Shown: positions 24,015-37,900 of the stretch, piece after piece
Numbering within the stretch: position 1 is the first letter of the stretch
How the letters are laid out: each line of letters begins with the position of its first letter
Translations under genes and position numbers: made by a program
From: Rodentolepis nana
Lineage: Eukaryota; Platyhelminthes; Cestoda; Cyclophyllidea; Hymenolepididae
DNA length: 40,607 nucleotides
Direction of reading: 5' to 3'
Assembly (NCBI GenBank): GCA_900617975.1
Contig: UZAE01000085.1
Coordinates: 1 to 40,607, forward strand
Notes under the pieces: model-generated
Seen by the model: only the letters and a program-made list of their open reading frames with translations
Database searches by the model: none
What the model was told of the DNA's origin: nothing

Positions 24015-27000
24015 CTGAAATGAAACAAAAAGAAAATGGAGACATGTAAGAAGATTAATGCAAACTTCTTTCAATACTAACAATTGAGTTATTAAGTTCT
24101 AACAAAGATTGAGTATACGGTGTCAACCGAACAGAATAGTAGTAATGAAACAGTAAATACTAATCCTAGTTTACAATGAAACTTTAAGAAGGGAAGAGCC
24201 AAAAGATTGAATAACTGACTAATTTCGCATCTACAATATAAACAAGTCGTCAAATTTACCTGTTGAAATGAGCCTTCTATCGTATTCTTTGTCATTACCG
24301 AGAGTTTCAAACGACAAGGAATTCACACCATCATTACAGATGACTCCATTTGAACCGGAAGAGTTGGACAATCTCGCATTCTGTGACATAATTTCAGAGT
24401 GTTTAAGCACAGCAAGGGGGAGCGATGCGTAGATCGACTCGGTGATTGGGCTTGGTGGTGGATTTACCGTTTCCTAAATCAGAAATAAATTAATAAAATT
24501 ATGATTTATAAAAAATAAACACAAAAAGGGGAGGAGCTAAAATGCTAAAATAGATATGTCTTAGTCAATATGACGATTAGCATAAGCTAAACTATATGGC
24601 AAGTTAAAGATCGATCGCCCTCCTTCGTTAAAGCAACTTAACTGGAATAATTGAAATCGATTTGAGATTTGTTTGAACGTTCTCGAATGCCCATTTCCCA
24701 AAGAAGAATGGTCAAATCCTAATGAGATAGCAGCCTCAAATAATTTCGGAGTACGAAACAAGAGCCCCACCCCCTGTAGGAACTTGCACATTTGGATGCT
24801 ATTCCATAATGAGCTTATCTGAAATATTAGATTCCCATCGATCCACATTCAGTGAATGGAAGTAGTAGACGTATTGGTTTTATTGTTAGTAAAGTGACAA
24901 TATTCGAGTATCTCGGTTATGGGAAAGACAAAAAACAATGATATTAAGGTTTCACTTGCCCTGGGATAAAATTCAGAAGAGTGATTCGAATTCGTTTTGT
25001 GGCAACCAGATGACGACGTACTGCTTCCGATGGTATTAGTTGTCGGTTCCACCCTACTATTATAGGTCGCCACTAAAGTATGCTGTTGGACAGCCCCCGT
25101 TGCAGTAGTAGCAAATGTATTCCTTCTCATAATATTTTTTCGCGAACTTGAACCTTGCTGTGAGTGGTGCCGTTGTCTTGATCCACATTGTGGGCAATGA
25201 CCACCACATTCATCCAAATCTGACCTGAAGCTCACTTTCCTGCGTCTCATGCGTCTACCACTTCCAGCTCTATGACGAGATCGTCGATGACTGGTGGTAG
25301 CTGGATATTGATAGGCACTGTGATCAACAGAAGTGACAGATGACACAGAAGGTTCATGTCGTTGAAACCGGCGTCTATGATGGTGTTGGCTAGGCCGATG
25401 GCGTCGTCTTCGATGATGAGAATGTCGACAACGAAGTGGCGATGCGGTGAGACTGGAAGAATCACTTAACTCGCAAGAAGGAGTTGTGGAACTGCTTCCA
25501 GCCAATTCTTCTCCGTACTCATCCACGTCATCGTCATTGTCAGCGTGAAGTTTGGATGGTGGAGGTGCGGGAGGAGGATGACATGTGTTGGAAGTGGGCC
25601 CATTATCAAAGAGGCAACTTGCTGTCGTGGGTGAGGGGGGAGGTGATGGAAGAGAGGACGGTGGTGGTGCAGGAGGGCATTTCGAAGGACAGCGAGAATT
25701 CCAGTAGACAGAGCTGTTGTCACCGGCATCGCTGACTTTAGTTCCACATTGGCACGGTGAACGAGTGCGACTTGACTCTACCAAGGTTAAAATGGATAAG
25801 CTGTAGTGATAACAGAATAACGAGCTCGACCATGTCCGACCAAATCAGTCAATCACTATTGACAAGGCCCTATCTATAGACCAGAACCCATTAATTTTCA
25901 TATAAACCTCCTAATTAAGTTCTGTACTGGTAGGTTAGCAAAGTGAAATATAGAAAGAGGGCTTACATCTAGATAAAAACATTAATAAACGAAGGAAGCT
26001 TTACTTACTTTGGTTTCTAGAATGATGACGACTATGTTTCTGGCACCGAATGCAATAGGTCCTAGGGGCCGAAGGTGACTGAACACTACAACCACCTGCT
26101 CCACCTTTCGACGAACACGAAGGGCAATACCAGTTTGAGGCGTCGTTAACAGGAGGCGAGGGTAGTACTGTTACTTTCGAGGTTATCCGCCGACTACTGC
26201 CACCAATGTACCTGCGGCTACGCGAATTTGCGGTTGATGTGTGTTCCGTGAGAGTGGCACTAGATTTTATTGTCGTCTTTCCGCCAACCAACGGCTCCTG
26301 ACAATCCCCACGCGCCTTTGCACTGTCATTAATACATTTGGTGCCATTGTCATCCCCACTAAGTCTCCCTTTTTCCCTCTTACCAGCAGGAAGTAAGAGG
26401 ACATCCGTGTGGACTGTGTATGAGGATTTGGACCAGCTGGAATGCCAAAAAAATAAGCACACCATTAGCTAAGGTTGAAGTACCATTTATAGTTAAAACT
26501 GAGTAGCAAAGTTTACTTTTTGGAACAAAGGTAGGTAACAATGCCGATTATAATCAGCCCCACGACAATGGCTGAGACTATGAAGATAATGTAAATAAAA
26601 GGAAATTCTCCGCCTGAGGGTTTGCTAGGGACTTCCACAACAAGCGAATCAGCTCCTCCTGTTAAGTTAGCACTAGATAAAACCCCGTTTTTTGGTTCAA
26701 GTTCACCGATAGGTGATCTTGAGACGTCGTGTTCATCACAAGAAGCCTCATCCCAACCATCAGGACAGTCAGGTCGTCCATTGCAAACGAGAGCAGATGG
26801 TAGGCAGCGACTGGAGGGTGTGCCAGGATATTGTTGATATAACAACAATGAATGTCGCGGACGTCTGCACTCAAATTGATCCTTACCACAACACGACTCG
26901 TCAGAATCACACTCGATAACGTCATTACAACGCGAAGAGAAAGGCAAGCAGAGTCCATTGTCACACTCATACTCGGGACATGCTTGTGGGCAATTCACCT

Positions 27001-30000
27001 CATCACTTCCATCCAAGCAGTCAGCCACACCATCACAGACTTTGTGGGCTGGAATACAAGCTCCTTTTTGAGGAAATGGTTCGCCCAGAAGGAAGTAATT
27101 AACAGCTCGAGCTTTCTTGCCTCTCGTTGTGAGACCGACTCGACAGAGCATATTAGGTGGTAAGCAGTAGGGTATCCGACTGCACACATTACCCTCATCA
27201 CTCTGAGAGCCAGTGTTAAGGAGCTGGGAACCGAGAGCACAGGCACATTTTCGAACTGTCCTCCACAGTGACTGGGGTTGTGGAGATGATAGTGGTGGAT
27301 GAGGAGTAAGAGGACCAGGATAAAGAGGCAAACTAGGTGAGGACGCAGTTGCTTTTGGTAGACAGAATTGTGAGCACTCTCCATGCGATGGACCAGCACA
27401 TGGATGCCAGGAAAGATCTCCCAAACCACCACCTCTTACTGGAACCAGGAAAAGTTGACTTCCACTGTTCAATAAGAAAGAATTGAGACCAGGAGGTGGA
27501 ACAAGGGGCTTATGCGCTGCAATAGGAGCTGTGTTAGAGAAAACTGAATCCAATGGTACATAGAGGAGACTCATAGGATGATTTTGGCCTCCAAAACTGA
27601 TACCGTGATTAATGGGCTCCAACCAGGTCAACCAGAGAACGTCACTTGATGATGGCGACCCCCTACCACTTTCTGGTAAAATAACGAGGGATTTAGGAAT
27701 GGGGAAAGTATCTAAAACCACAGTTTCTGGCCGCAAAGCTCCATTTCCAAGAGCAGTAGCTACGCTAACTGTACAAATTCGTTTCTTGCTGGGATCGACC
27801 CAAAAGAGTTGGGCGAGTTTGGCCGAATATGTGAGGGAATGTGGGCATGAGGAAGTTTTAGACGCATCGTATACTATTCGGCGATCACTTCCATCTAAGT
27901 AGGTCGCTTCGATTCGACATTCTGTGGGCTGAGATTCAAACTCAAGTTTCTTGGAAGTCAATTGAAATAATTGGCCAGACCGGGGCTCAACAACAATTTC
28001 AAGAACAGTACGGGAGTTCTAAATAAAAGGAAATCTTATATCACTTTTAGGCAGCTAGTGGTGCATATACGAAAAGTTAAGGTATAACCTCGGTGAGATT
28101 AGCCACCAGACCGATCGTTCGACCGGATCTACTATTTTCAGCACCCAGTAGACCAGTAACAGCATCACTCCAAAACACAATCTGATTAACAGGATCGAAT
28201 GCGAGACTCCATCGGGGTCGGTTGAAGGATATCGCATTGGACTGTTGGGAAGTTGAACTTGGTTGACTGTTGCTACTTCCGCCGCTGGGGATAAAAGTAT
28301 TCCATCCGCTCTCAGGCAATGGAACCACTACAAAATAAGGAGGGCAAAGGGTGGATTAAAATCGACAGTAAGCGAAATGATTGTGTCTCAACCAGTTTTA
28401 ATTTTCACCCATCCGTGACTGAATCAAACGTCCTGAAACCGTATCAACTAACCACAAATAATAAGTGATGAAAGATCTTGACAGTAACCTTTCATTTAAA
28501 ACATCATCAATGAATTGTCAATTTCGATTTCAAAAGGTAATTCTATTACCAGATGAAAAATTACCGCGAATCGTATATCTGGGAAGGGATAAAAGACATG
28601 TTCACAGAAAGGTGTGGCACGAGGTATACATCCAACAAACTCGCACAAATATTGACCAATTTGACTGGCCAACAAGTTGAGGAACAAATGAGAATTTCGA
28701 AACATTCATCATTACGAGATAATTTTCAAAAAAAACATATTTTTTCCCTTTCATGTTACTCAAACGTAGACTTAATTACAACAAACAAGTATGGTAGAAA
28801 TTGAACAGTAAACCAAATGTCCATAAGCGCATTTACATAGTAAGTGCTATTATTCGATATAATTCGGAAAGTTTTGCTGATAACTGTGTCTCGAATAAGA
28901 TATTGAAATCAAATTCAAAAGAAGTATAATGAAGCAAAGAATTAATCGGCTTAGGATACTTAAGAATTGCAAAAATCAACGCAAAAGTGGAAGATATATT
29001 GTGAAATCCACAGAGAGCGTTTATAAGGCAGGATTCTCCGGTGATTACTTATCGATCGTCTGAAACTGAAATTAAAAATAAATGCTAATTCAACTTACAT
29101 GGACCACCTTCCCATAGCGTAACTTCTCCTGTTGCAAACTCCAGGAATCCCAGACGCATAAAAGGCACCCCAGCGCGAACTCTTTCCGTAAACGAATTGC
29201 CCCTAGTAGCACTATTTCTTCCACCACCCTCCGAGGCATGTCTAAAGTTTCTCCCACCAGTCCGAGGGGGTGAATTCAGAGGCGCAGACGATGATGCCAC
29301 TCTCTCCCGTCCCCCAACGGGTTGGAGAAGGAAAAACAGACCCGCATTTGTAACCTCCTCCAGTGCTGTAGCAGCAACTCTATGGCGCGCTATCCATCGT
29401 CGGGCAAAGACAAGAGGGTCAGTTAGAACATCTGGATCGCCTTCATTGAACGTTGAATCACTTCCGCCTGCATAGACATAAGGAGGTGAAACTTGCTCAA
29501 CAGGCTGCCAAGTTGGAGGAGGGGCATCGGCTGAAAGCTGATCGTGGATGGGAAGCGTGAGGGGAGAGAGGGAGAGAAGGTTGGTTGTCGGCTGGTCGTC
29601 GGGTGTGTAACGGGTGATTAATCCATCCGTAGTGATAATCAGTAGACTTTGTTGGGGTTCTAAAAATGGGAAGGTGGGAGAAATGTGAACATCAGGCGGC
29701 AGGATAGGCAGGAATGTCATTAACTCGAGCCGGTGTGTGCATGTAAGCATGCGGGAAGACACTTATGCAAGCGCATCGATAAATGTCAGGGATGATTTAT
29801 TACTCCCTGCCTCTCCTAATGTCAAAATAAGTTCATAATCTAGAGGGTGTCGCGTGGGATAATAGACGGAAAAGTTGAATAAGAAAATTTGATGAATTCA
29901 GTTCTTACGTTCTTGGAAGGTGGAACCTTACATACAATTCGCAATCTAGTTATTTGCAAATTTAAGTAGGAATATGAACCACATATAAATTAGGATTGAA

Positions 30001-33000
30001 TTGGATAGCGAATCAAGAGCGAGAAGTAAAATCTCCGATTTGCAATAAAGCCAACAAGAATAAGTAAGGCAAACTTTGAACTGGCAAATTTTAAGTCTGC
30101 TCACAAAGTCAGCTCCAATTTTTATGAGCATTTACATAAAGCTACTTTAACAAACCAACTTCTTGTCGTAGGTAAGCAACCAAAATCGATTAACAGTAAG
30201 TCCAATGAATAATAAGAGGTGGGGAAGGGGGGAATAGAAGGACATAAAGTATCCGAGTCTTAGTTTATGGCTGATTTTGAATTGGGTTTGCACAGCAGTT
30301 ATTTAATAAATAGAACAAAATTCATGATAAATAATGTGTGGAGCACTGAGCAAATTCTTGACCACGACATCCAATATCAATAAGCCGACTGTTTAATTTC
30401 AGAAGCCAATCATGTCGCTTCAATCAATTTTTTGTTGTTTCTTTCAAAGGTTGAGACAACAAAACGATCTTACGTTGTTAAGCGGAACTGAGGTAGTAGT
30501 ATAAAAGTGCCCAACCGAAATTGAACTCTGACAAACCTTATGATAGGCTAACTGCATTTTCATCTTATTCTCCGCTGTGTTGATTAAGTTGGCTCAAATG
30601 AACTTTATCCCATTATACAAATCTGCCTCTTTACCCCCAAAACGGTGCAAAACAATACTTTTCCTATACCTGCGCGATTAGTGACATTGAACAAATGAGT
30701 GACAATTACATTTCTTTGGAATAAATAAACTAACCCAGGCAGCTGTATCCATCCGAAGCCAACGTGAATTGAGTAGGACAGGCGCAAGTAAATCGAGGTG
30801 ATCGATCATCAATGAGCGGTGGTGGATATCCGCCACCGATACCACCACGTGTTCTGAACACCGATTGTTGAGAGCCACCGTTACCTCGACTTCCAAGAAC
30901 AGAATGAGGTGAGGGTGCGCCTAGACACAAGGCCTGGTTTCGAATATAAAAAAGGCAGTTAACTCGATCAAATTGTGTGTAAAGTACATAGTTTCTTCAA
31001 AGGGATAGGTCTTGCATTCTTTCGAGTACAAAAAGATCAAAATTTCCTACAGGGAGATAAACGAACACAAACACACGCACGCACACACACACACGCAACA
31101 GTTATTAAGAGGCTTAAGCATACATTTCTGAAGAAATCGAGCAAAACGAATAGGCTATACCCCGTGCTAAGCTGGACAATCGAATACTACTGCAACTCTA
31201 CTGTTCATCATTTACAGCATTTCCAATTGCCCAAAGGAAACTTCACTTTCTTGATTAAAAGGTCGTCGTTTGTGCTTCAAGTCGCCTTCATTTTTTCCGA
31301 AGTCTGAATAATTGAAGCTTAATGCAGGTGGCAACTGAACATTATAAAAGCCGTTACGTCAGTTACATTATGCCTATTGGCTTTAAGAAGCAAAGAGATC
31401 GGTCAAGCGGTCAAACATGTCTGAAAAAGAGGCCATAGATAGGAATAAACAAACACGTGCGTGCGTAAATGGGTCGGATAGAATTGGGTATATGGAATGT
31501 GATAATTAATCAGCCTCAAGATTCGTTTAGAAGTGCTTACCAGTTGAAACCTGGTAGTTTCAAAGTGAAATGTGCGTGCGTGCATACACATGTTAGACGA
31601 AGTTTATGGAGTTCGGTTGAGTCAATAAGAGTAATGTTTCAAAGAAGAAACAAAAGATTAACACCGCTCTGCTTGTACTCAAGAAGATTATTATATGAAA
31701 ATGCCGCAAGATCTCCAGAAATTTAAGAGGCCAGAAACGATAGTCAGTCAAATGATATTGACCACTAACCCACTACTACATCGTTAAGAAATAAGTTCTT
31801 TCGACAAGAATGGCTAATGGATATATTCATTAAAACAAATCTCACTGTTAAATATGTCAAATAGACTTTGTCCCTCGTTTGATTTCTTTAATCGACTGTT
31901 GCGAGAAACGGAGTTAAGACGTTCACCAGTAGGTCTTCAGTCTATCTAGGCTTTTGATTGCGGGTACGATGTGCTAGTCAATTACCCTGCATAGTCTACC
32001 GAAAATATCAATGATTATTAAAGGAAGATAGTGATAATCTAAACAAACTTCATCCAATATGAACATAAGACTGGGAGGGTCTGCCTAAATATGTGCAGGG
32101 AAGCTCAAATATTCGCCAAAAGGACTTAAAGATACACAGCTCTGTCCTATAGCAAAAGCTTTAATTACGCAATAATGAGGGGGTTGTCGATCTTATATCA
32201 ATTTTAAGCAATAGGCCACCTATCGCTAAAAACTACTAAGCCTAAAAATAATACAACTACTCCCCTATGTCCAATAGTAAAAAAAACATCGGAAAATAGA
32301 ACTCCATCCTATATTTTATGCGAAAAAAAGCAATTACGAAAGCTGAATATTAGGTTGAACAATGAAATTCCTACATCGAGGAAGGTGACTAAAAGTAATA
32401 GCAACACCGCGAAAATGTCAAAATGTAGACTACATGAAAGGAGTGTTGCGGATGAATGCAAAAAAAAATTTACCTGGCAAATTGGTCCTGACTGTTGATG
32501 ATGAGGTTGATTCGGAGGATTCTGTAGACTATAGGGATAATTCCATGCTGGAGCCTGGGAATAGAATGCCAGATTGGACGAGGGTGGAGCACAACGATGA
32601 CCTGGTTCTGCAGCTTGTCTATCGAATCCAGCAACAAAAAGACCCAAGACAAGGAAGTTTTGTCGACCCGAGGGTGAGGCTGCACCACGAAGAAGCAAAT
32701 CAGCAGCCACATTGAATTGATTCCCTTTATTGCGAGTACTTGGAATTTGCACTCTGTACACACTTTGAGTAGTTAGCTAGAGGAATGCAAAATCTAGCAT
32801 AATGGTGGTTAAATGCAACAGACATGAGTCTAGCTTAGCACTATAAACTTGACTGTACTAACAGAGTATCAATATACTTTTGAACATGAGGGTTACACCC
32901 GCCTAATTCCTCAAGATTGTGTCGGTTTCAGTTCAACGACTCCTTCGGCTTTTACGTAAATTTAATTTAATTTTCGAAAAAATACAAAAAAGTGCACAAT

Positions 33001-34943
33001 AGTGCGCAAAATGATTTTAATAAACCAGCAGAAAGAGTAAATGTGGCCTTACTATTATCGAAACTAAACTCAAATTGAGTTTAAAGGACATAATTATTCC
33101 ACAAGAAGATAGTAATGATAACTCCGGCCGGAGACATTATCAATAAAAGAGACTGTATTCTATTCCTAAAAGATATGCTGTTACATAAAAAAAAACAGAC
33201 AAAAATGTTTAGAGAAAGGTAGGGTGAGTTAGTCCAATGGAGTCAGAAATGCAAAAGCGACAAAAATTGAACAGTAAGCGTCCTTGTTGACCTATGGTCG
33301 TGAGGGACAATGAGCCTTTAAACCGTGAAAAAAATACATTAACTTCTTTTCAGAAAACATGCGAATAAAAATGACAGCTTCATATCTTACTATTTTGTTC
33401 GAATTCTGTTGAGGTGGTAAAATATTATTACCTTTAATACATCGATATACTCAGGCTTTACCTTCCCGTCAATAAGTGTAAGATTGAAAGTCATTTTTAT
33501 TTACAGGCCCATTAACTGATCGTTTTCAGCTCAAATGGACTACGCAAATTGAGGACAATTAATCCCCGAGATATAAGCACATGCCCTAGAAAACGCTTGA
33601 CCCGACTCGTTACTATACACTGCCACTAATCAACGTTACGATTTTACACAAAACCAAATCCACTTCAGGGAGAACTGATAGTATGCTTTGTCTCGGGGTG
33701 GAAAACTTCCGAGGTGGAAGCACACTGCTCCTGACAACTCGATAATTATTCAGTACAAAACTGCTATAAATCCACGGATTTTTTTTACCCCTAAACATCA
33801 GTTCAAACTTGCCCTAAGTCATCAAATAGCCTAAATGGGTCCATAGATCATAGTAGCAAAAAAATTAGACTTCTTAGCATTGCAGGAGTGAAGAGCCTAC
33901 AGTTCCAGAAGGAACATGAGCACAAACTAACCTCCGAGAATAGAACTGATCCTTGAAAGACATCAATGGCATAAGGGTGGAAATCCGAAGAGGAGGAAGA
34001 TCGAGGAGAACTATCATCATACATATAATCAGAATTTCTCAAAGTCCCATGATCTGACGGTAGTTGAGGATTAACCGAGAACCAGTCTTCACCATTGAGA
34101 GTTATAGACTCAATGCACTTGGTCACCCAATTCATCCAATAAAGACGATCGGCTATAAATAGACGAGGGAAAGGTGAAAGGAGCGGTAAAACATATAATC
34201 ATAATTCATTCAAAAAATAGATCATCGATGTGGCGCGCTAACGTTTAACGAGGAAGTGACGGCAGTTTAGTGTGTGTGCAATTAGAAGAATGAGTCATTC
34301 AAAGCATTCAGCGTATGAGGGCAGTGGAAACGTACCGGTATAGTCAATGGCCAAACTCATGACCATTCCAACTCCATTCCAAATCAATCGGTGATTTCGA
34401 CCATCCAGACCGGCAGAAAATATATTGAAACGTGCATTGTGGGTTCCATCCAACCAGAATAAATAGCTTGTTAAAAAAGTAGCAAAATTAAAATAAAGAA
34501 CAAAGTAAGGAAATGGTTCAACGCTCATTGAGTGGCCCAATTCTAACAAAAGAAGTGGCAAAGACGTTGCCTTTCCAACTTACACCCTTAGTTGTCGATG
34601 ATTCAGTCTTATATAAAATTATTCAAGCTCTTTAAAGAAGAAATTTTCACAAAACTCGACCTAGGTAAAAAGACAATTTAAGAACCACCCCACTTTTAAC
34701 CAGTGTCAATCAGTGGTTGATCACTTGCTTAACTAGATGTGCGTCGATGGACAATGGCCCGAGACCTTGAAAGAAAGTGATGCAAAATGCTCACTCCGGA
34801 ATGATGATAGTGCAAATACTTTACACAATGGATAAATATAACATAATAATATAATATATTATAATTAGATCTCAAGGCCACTGACCTCGTTACGACTGCG
34901 CCACTGGCGCAAGATCAAGCTCAGTATATTTTTTTGAAAGTTA

Positions 34944-34978
<35 letters not shown>

Positions 34979-37900
34979 GTTAAAATAATATTGTCCAAAA
35001 TACGACGACTAAACATAAATAAAATCTAAATTCGATGAGTAACAAGCACCCTCTAATCTCAAGCAACAACAATACATAAAATGGCCAAAATGCCACATTG
35101 AATTTAATGGAAATAGGAAAATCTTACCGTTTCTTTGGATGCACCACAATATCTCGTGGAGAAGACAGATTGTGCAATAAAACTAGCCGATAATTATCCA
35201 CACTATTGGCCAATCTATCAGTAACTGGGTTAAAATCATATGTGTAGAGATCATAGGCATCTGCAACAGGGTCAGAACCTTTGAAGGGAAGAAACCAGGG
35301 GGGAACGATATCCCGTCGGACACGTAGATTAGAATGCCAATTGCCCCGACTACGTGATGCGGTGGGGGTTTTTCGAGGTCGTGAACCCCTTTGAGAGGGG
35401 TGCTGTGGCACAGGAGGTGAGTATAAGGGCAGTACGGAACTATCATGTATGGGAGATAGAGAAGGAAGATAGTTTCGGTACTTGAGATCAATCACTTCTA
35501 ATCTGGGTCGTTCACCGTCTACGCAGAAGTAAAGGGCATTCGTGAGCCAGTCTAAGGCTAATCCGACGATAGAATCACGGGCTTGGAGAGTATTTCCGGA
35601 GGGGGGAGGTTGGGACGTGTCTGACTCACCCATTCCTTTGCCTACCGTTCGATTAGAGAATTCTTCCATGACAGTATCATGGAATAGGCACAGAAGTGTC
35701 TCTTTTCCCGTTCCGTTTAGAAATGCTACCGATATGCACTAAAAATGAAAAAAAGCGGAATTTAGCTTTTCATGTGAATTTGAGACACCTAATGAGAGCT
35801 GAATGAATTTCAATACCTGATATTTGGGAAAATGGGGTGTGCGGTAGACTTACCTCCACATGGTGCACCCTGGGCAACGTATACCCATGCGGCAAAAAAG
35901 TCTATTAACCGGCAGTTGACTTCTGAGTTAAAGCTATCATGACCCCAATGTATGTCATATTCGACCACTTCACAGTACTCACCTCACCTTTTTCTACCTT
36001 TATGTCTGTCCATTTTAATTCTTTAAAACACTCTTATGTGCTCCCCTCCACCCTCTCGACTTTTTTCGATTTGATGTTCCTCTTCCTCTGTGAAGATTGA
36101 AGTCAACTAAAGGGGTAATGGTAACTATCATAAAACCTGCCATTTGATATAAATAAATAAATATTTAAGAAAATTGATTTAAGAAAGATCTTAGTATATT
36201 CGTAGGACATTTATAATTGAAATCGAATACTTTTTTAGATCAAAATGAATTGTGCAGAGCTAATCTTTTGTGTTTTTGTTAACCATTAAACTCTTCGTAA
36301 TTCGTAACGTTTGAACCAAGAATTGAATTCGATAATTGACTAGTTGTAAACGTCATTTATTGGTTATCTCCTCAGAACGATAAATGCACTTCAATTTCGA
36401 CATAAAAATGTGTATGTTAATCATAGTGTGAAGAAAAAATTTTCCATAGACAATACAAAGACTTTTCGACCACCTCGGAGTTATTCTCCAGGAGAATGAG
36501 TGAAGTTACTTATCTCTACAATCTAGGGGTGTGCAATAGACTTACCTCCACGTGGTGCACCCTGGGCAACGTATACTCATACGGCCATACGGCAAAAAAA
36601 GTCTATTAACTGGCAGTTGACTTCTTAAAAAAGTCTATTATTCGGCAGTTGACTTCTGACTTCAAAGCGGCAAAAAAGTCTATAAACCGGCAGTTGACTT
36701 CTCACTATCGGCAAAAAAATTCTATTAACCGGCAGTTGACTTCTGACTTCAACGGCAAAGTCTATTAACTGGTAGTTGACTTCTCCGCATACGGCAAAAA
36801 AGTCTATTAACCGGCAGTTTTCTTCTCACTTCAAACTACCATGACCCCCCTATATGTCCTACATTCTCATACGGCAAAAAAGTCTATTAACCGGCATTTG
36901 ACATGACTTCAAACTACAATCACCCCACTGTATGTCAAATTCGACTACTTGACTTCAAACTACCATCATCCCACTCTATGCCATATTCGTAAATTCGACC
37001 ACTTCAACAGTACTCATCTTACCTTTTCTCTTCGACTTCTCACTTCAAACTACCATCACCCCACTGTATGTCAAATTCGACCCCTTCCACAGTACTCACC
37101 TCACCTTTGCTCTACTGTCGACTTCTTCCACAGTACTAACCTCACCTTTTTTCTACCTATTTCTCACTTCAAACTACCATCACCCCACTGTATGTCATAT
37201 ACCTCTGACTTCAAACTACCATCACCCCACTGTATGTCATATTTCACCACTTCCACAGTACTCACCTCGCCTTTTTTCTACCTTCAGTTGACTCTGACCC
37301 CACTGTATGTCATATTCGACTAAGGCAGTTGACTTCTCACTTCAAACTACCATCACCTCACTCTACGTCATATTCGACTACTTCCATAGTACTCATCTCA
37401 CCTTTTTTCATATGCCATATTTGACTACTTTCACAGTACTCACCTCACCTTTTTCCTACCTTTGTGTTTGTCTCTTTTACGTCTTTGAAACGTTCTTCCA
37501 TTCCTCCCCCCTCTCGACTTTTTTCATTTTGATGTTCCTTCCCCTCTGTGAAGCCTGAAGTCAACCAAAAGGCTAATGATAACTACCAAAACGCCCGCCA
37601 CTTGATATAAATAATCTCTACACTCGATAGGATAGATTCGACCACATAGCCCTATAAAATTTAGCTAATTTAAGGAGAGAATTTAACTTGCTATTGATTC
37701 ATAAAGAATTGGTTTTCTTAATAATATAGCGAATTTTCATAAGTAGGCTAGTTCTAAATGAGTTTGACGCCGAGATGGAATACATAGAAGGGAGTATATT
37801 TATAAAGACCATTTACAAAAATAGTTCATGGTGTTTTAAGATTCCTCGTTTGGCTCTTACCTGCGGTGCAGAGTCCTCCACCCAATAGATTCGCTCTTCC

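Larger units (their letters stand above)
28328..35127 (-). other. LRP5/6 introns without recognised content
   Basis: Long introns in this range (28328-29098, 29660-30734, 30934-32473, 32777-33931, 34467-35127) are AT-rich. Apart from the two microsatellites and the tRNA-like fragment, I recognised no genes or elements. ORFs such as 28465-28804 and 31403-31726 have no domain signal. The introns 28019-28088 (70 nt), 38060-38125 (66 nt) and 38923-38993 (71 nt) belong to a short class. Confidence 0.5.

Noticed and set aside
24561..24848. 95-codon minus-strand ORF between two LRP5/6 tail exons
   Set aside because: Using it as an exon would break the in-phase FYPR-NPPPSP continuity, and it has no splice signals or similarity. 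It is best read as intron.
26622..27902. Several plus-strand ORFs over the LDLa/propeller exon
   Set aside because: They are antisense shadows of the strongly supported LRP5/6 exon.
29660..29762. N-terminal extension of the minus-strand ORF containing propeller 4
   Set aside because: The acceptor TTTTTAG at 29661-29660 restores phase with the EGF 3 exon; sequence upstream of it is intron.
32474..32763. Alternative acceptors at 32764-32763 and 32755-32754 for the last propeller 3 exon
   Set aside because: Both leave the wrong phase after the preceding exon. The CTAG at 32778-32777 gives phase 0 and a sensible SVYRVQIP strand.
36949..37558. Long plus-strand ORFs with repeating peptide units
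   Set aside because: They translate the tandem repeats of copy B; no gene-like features.
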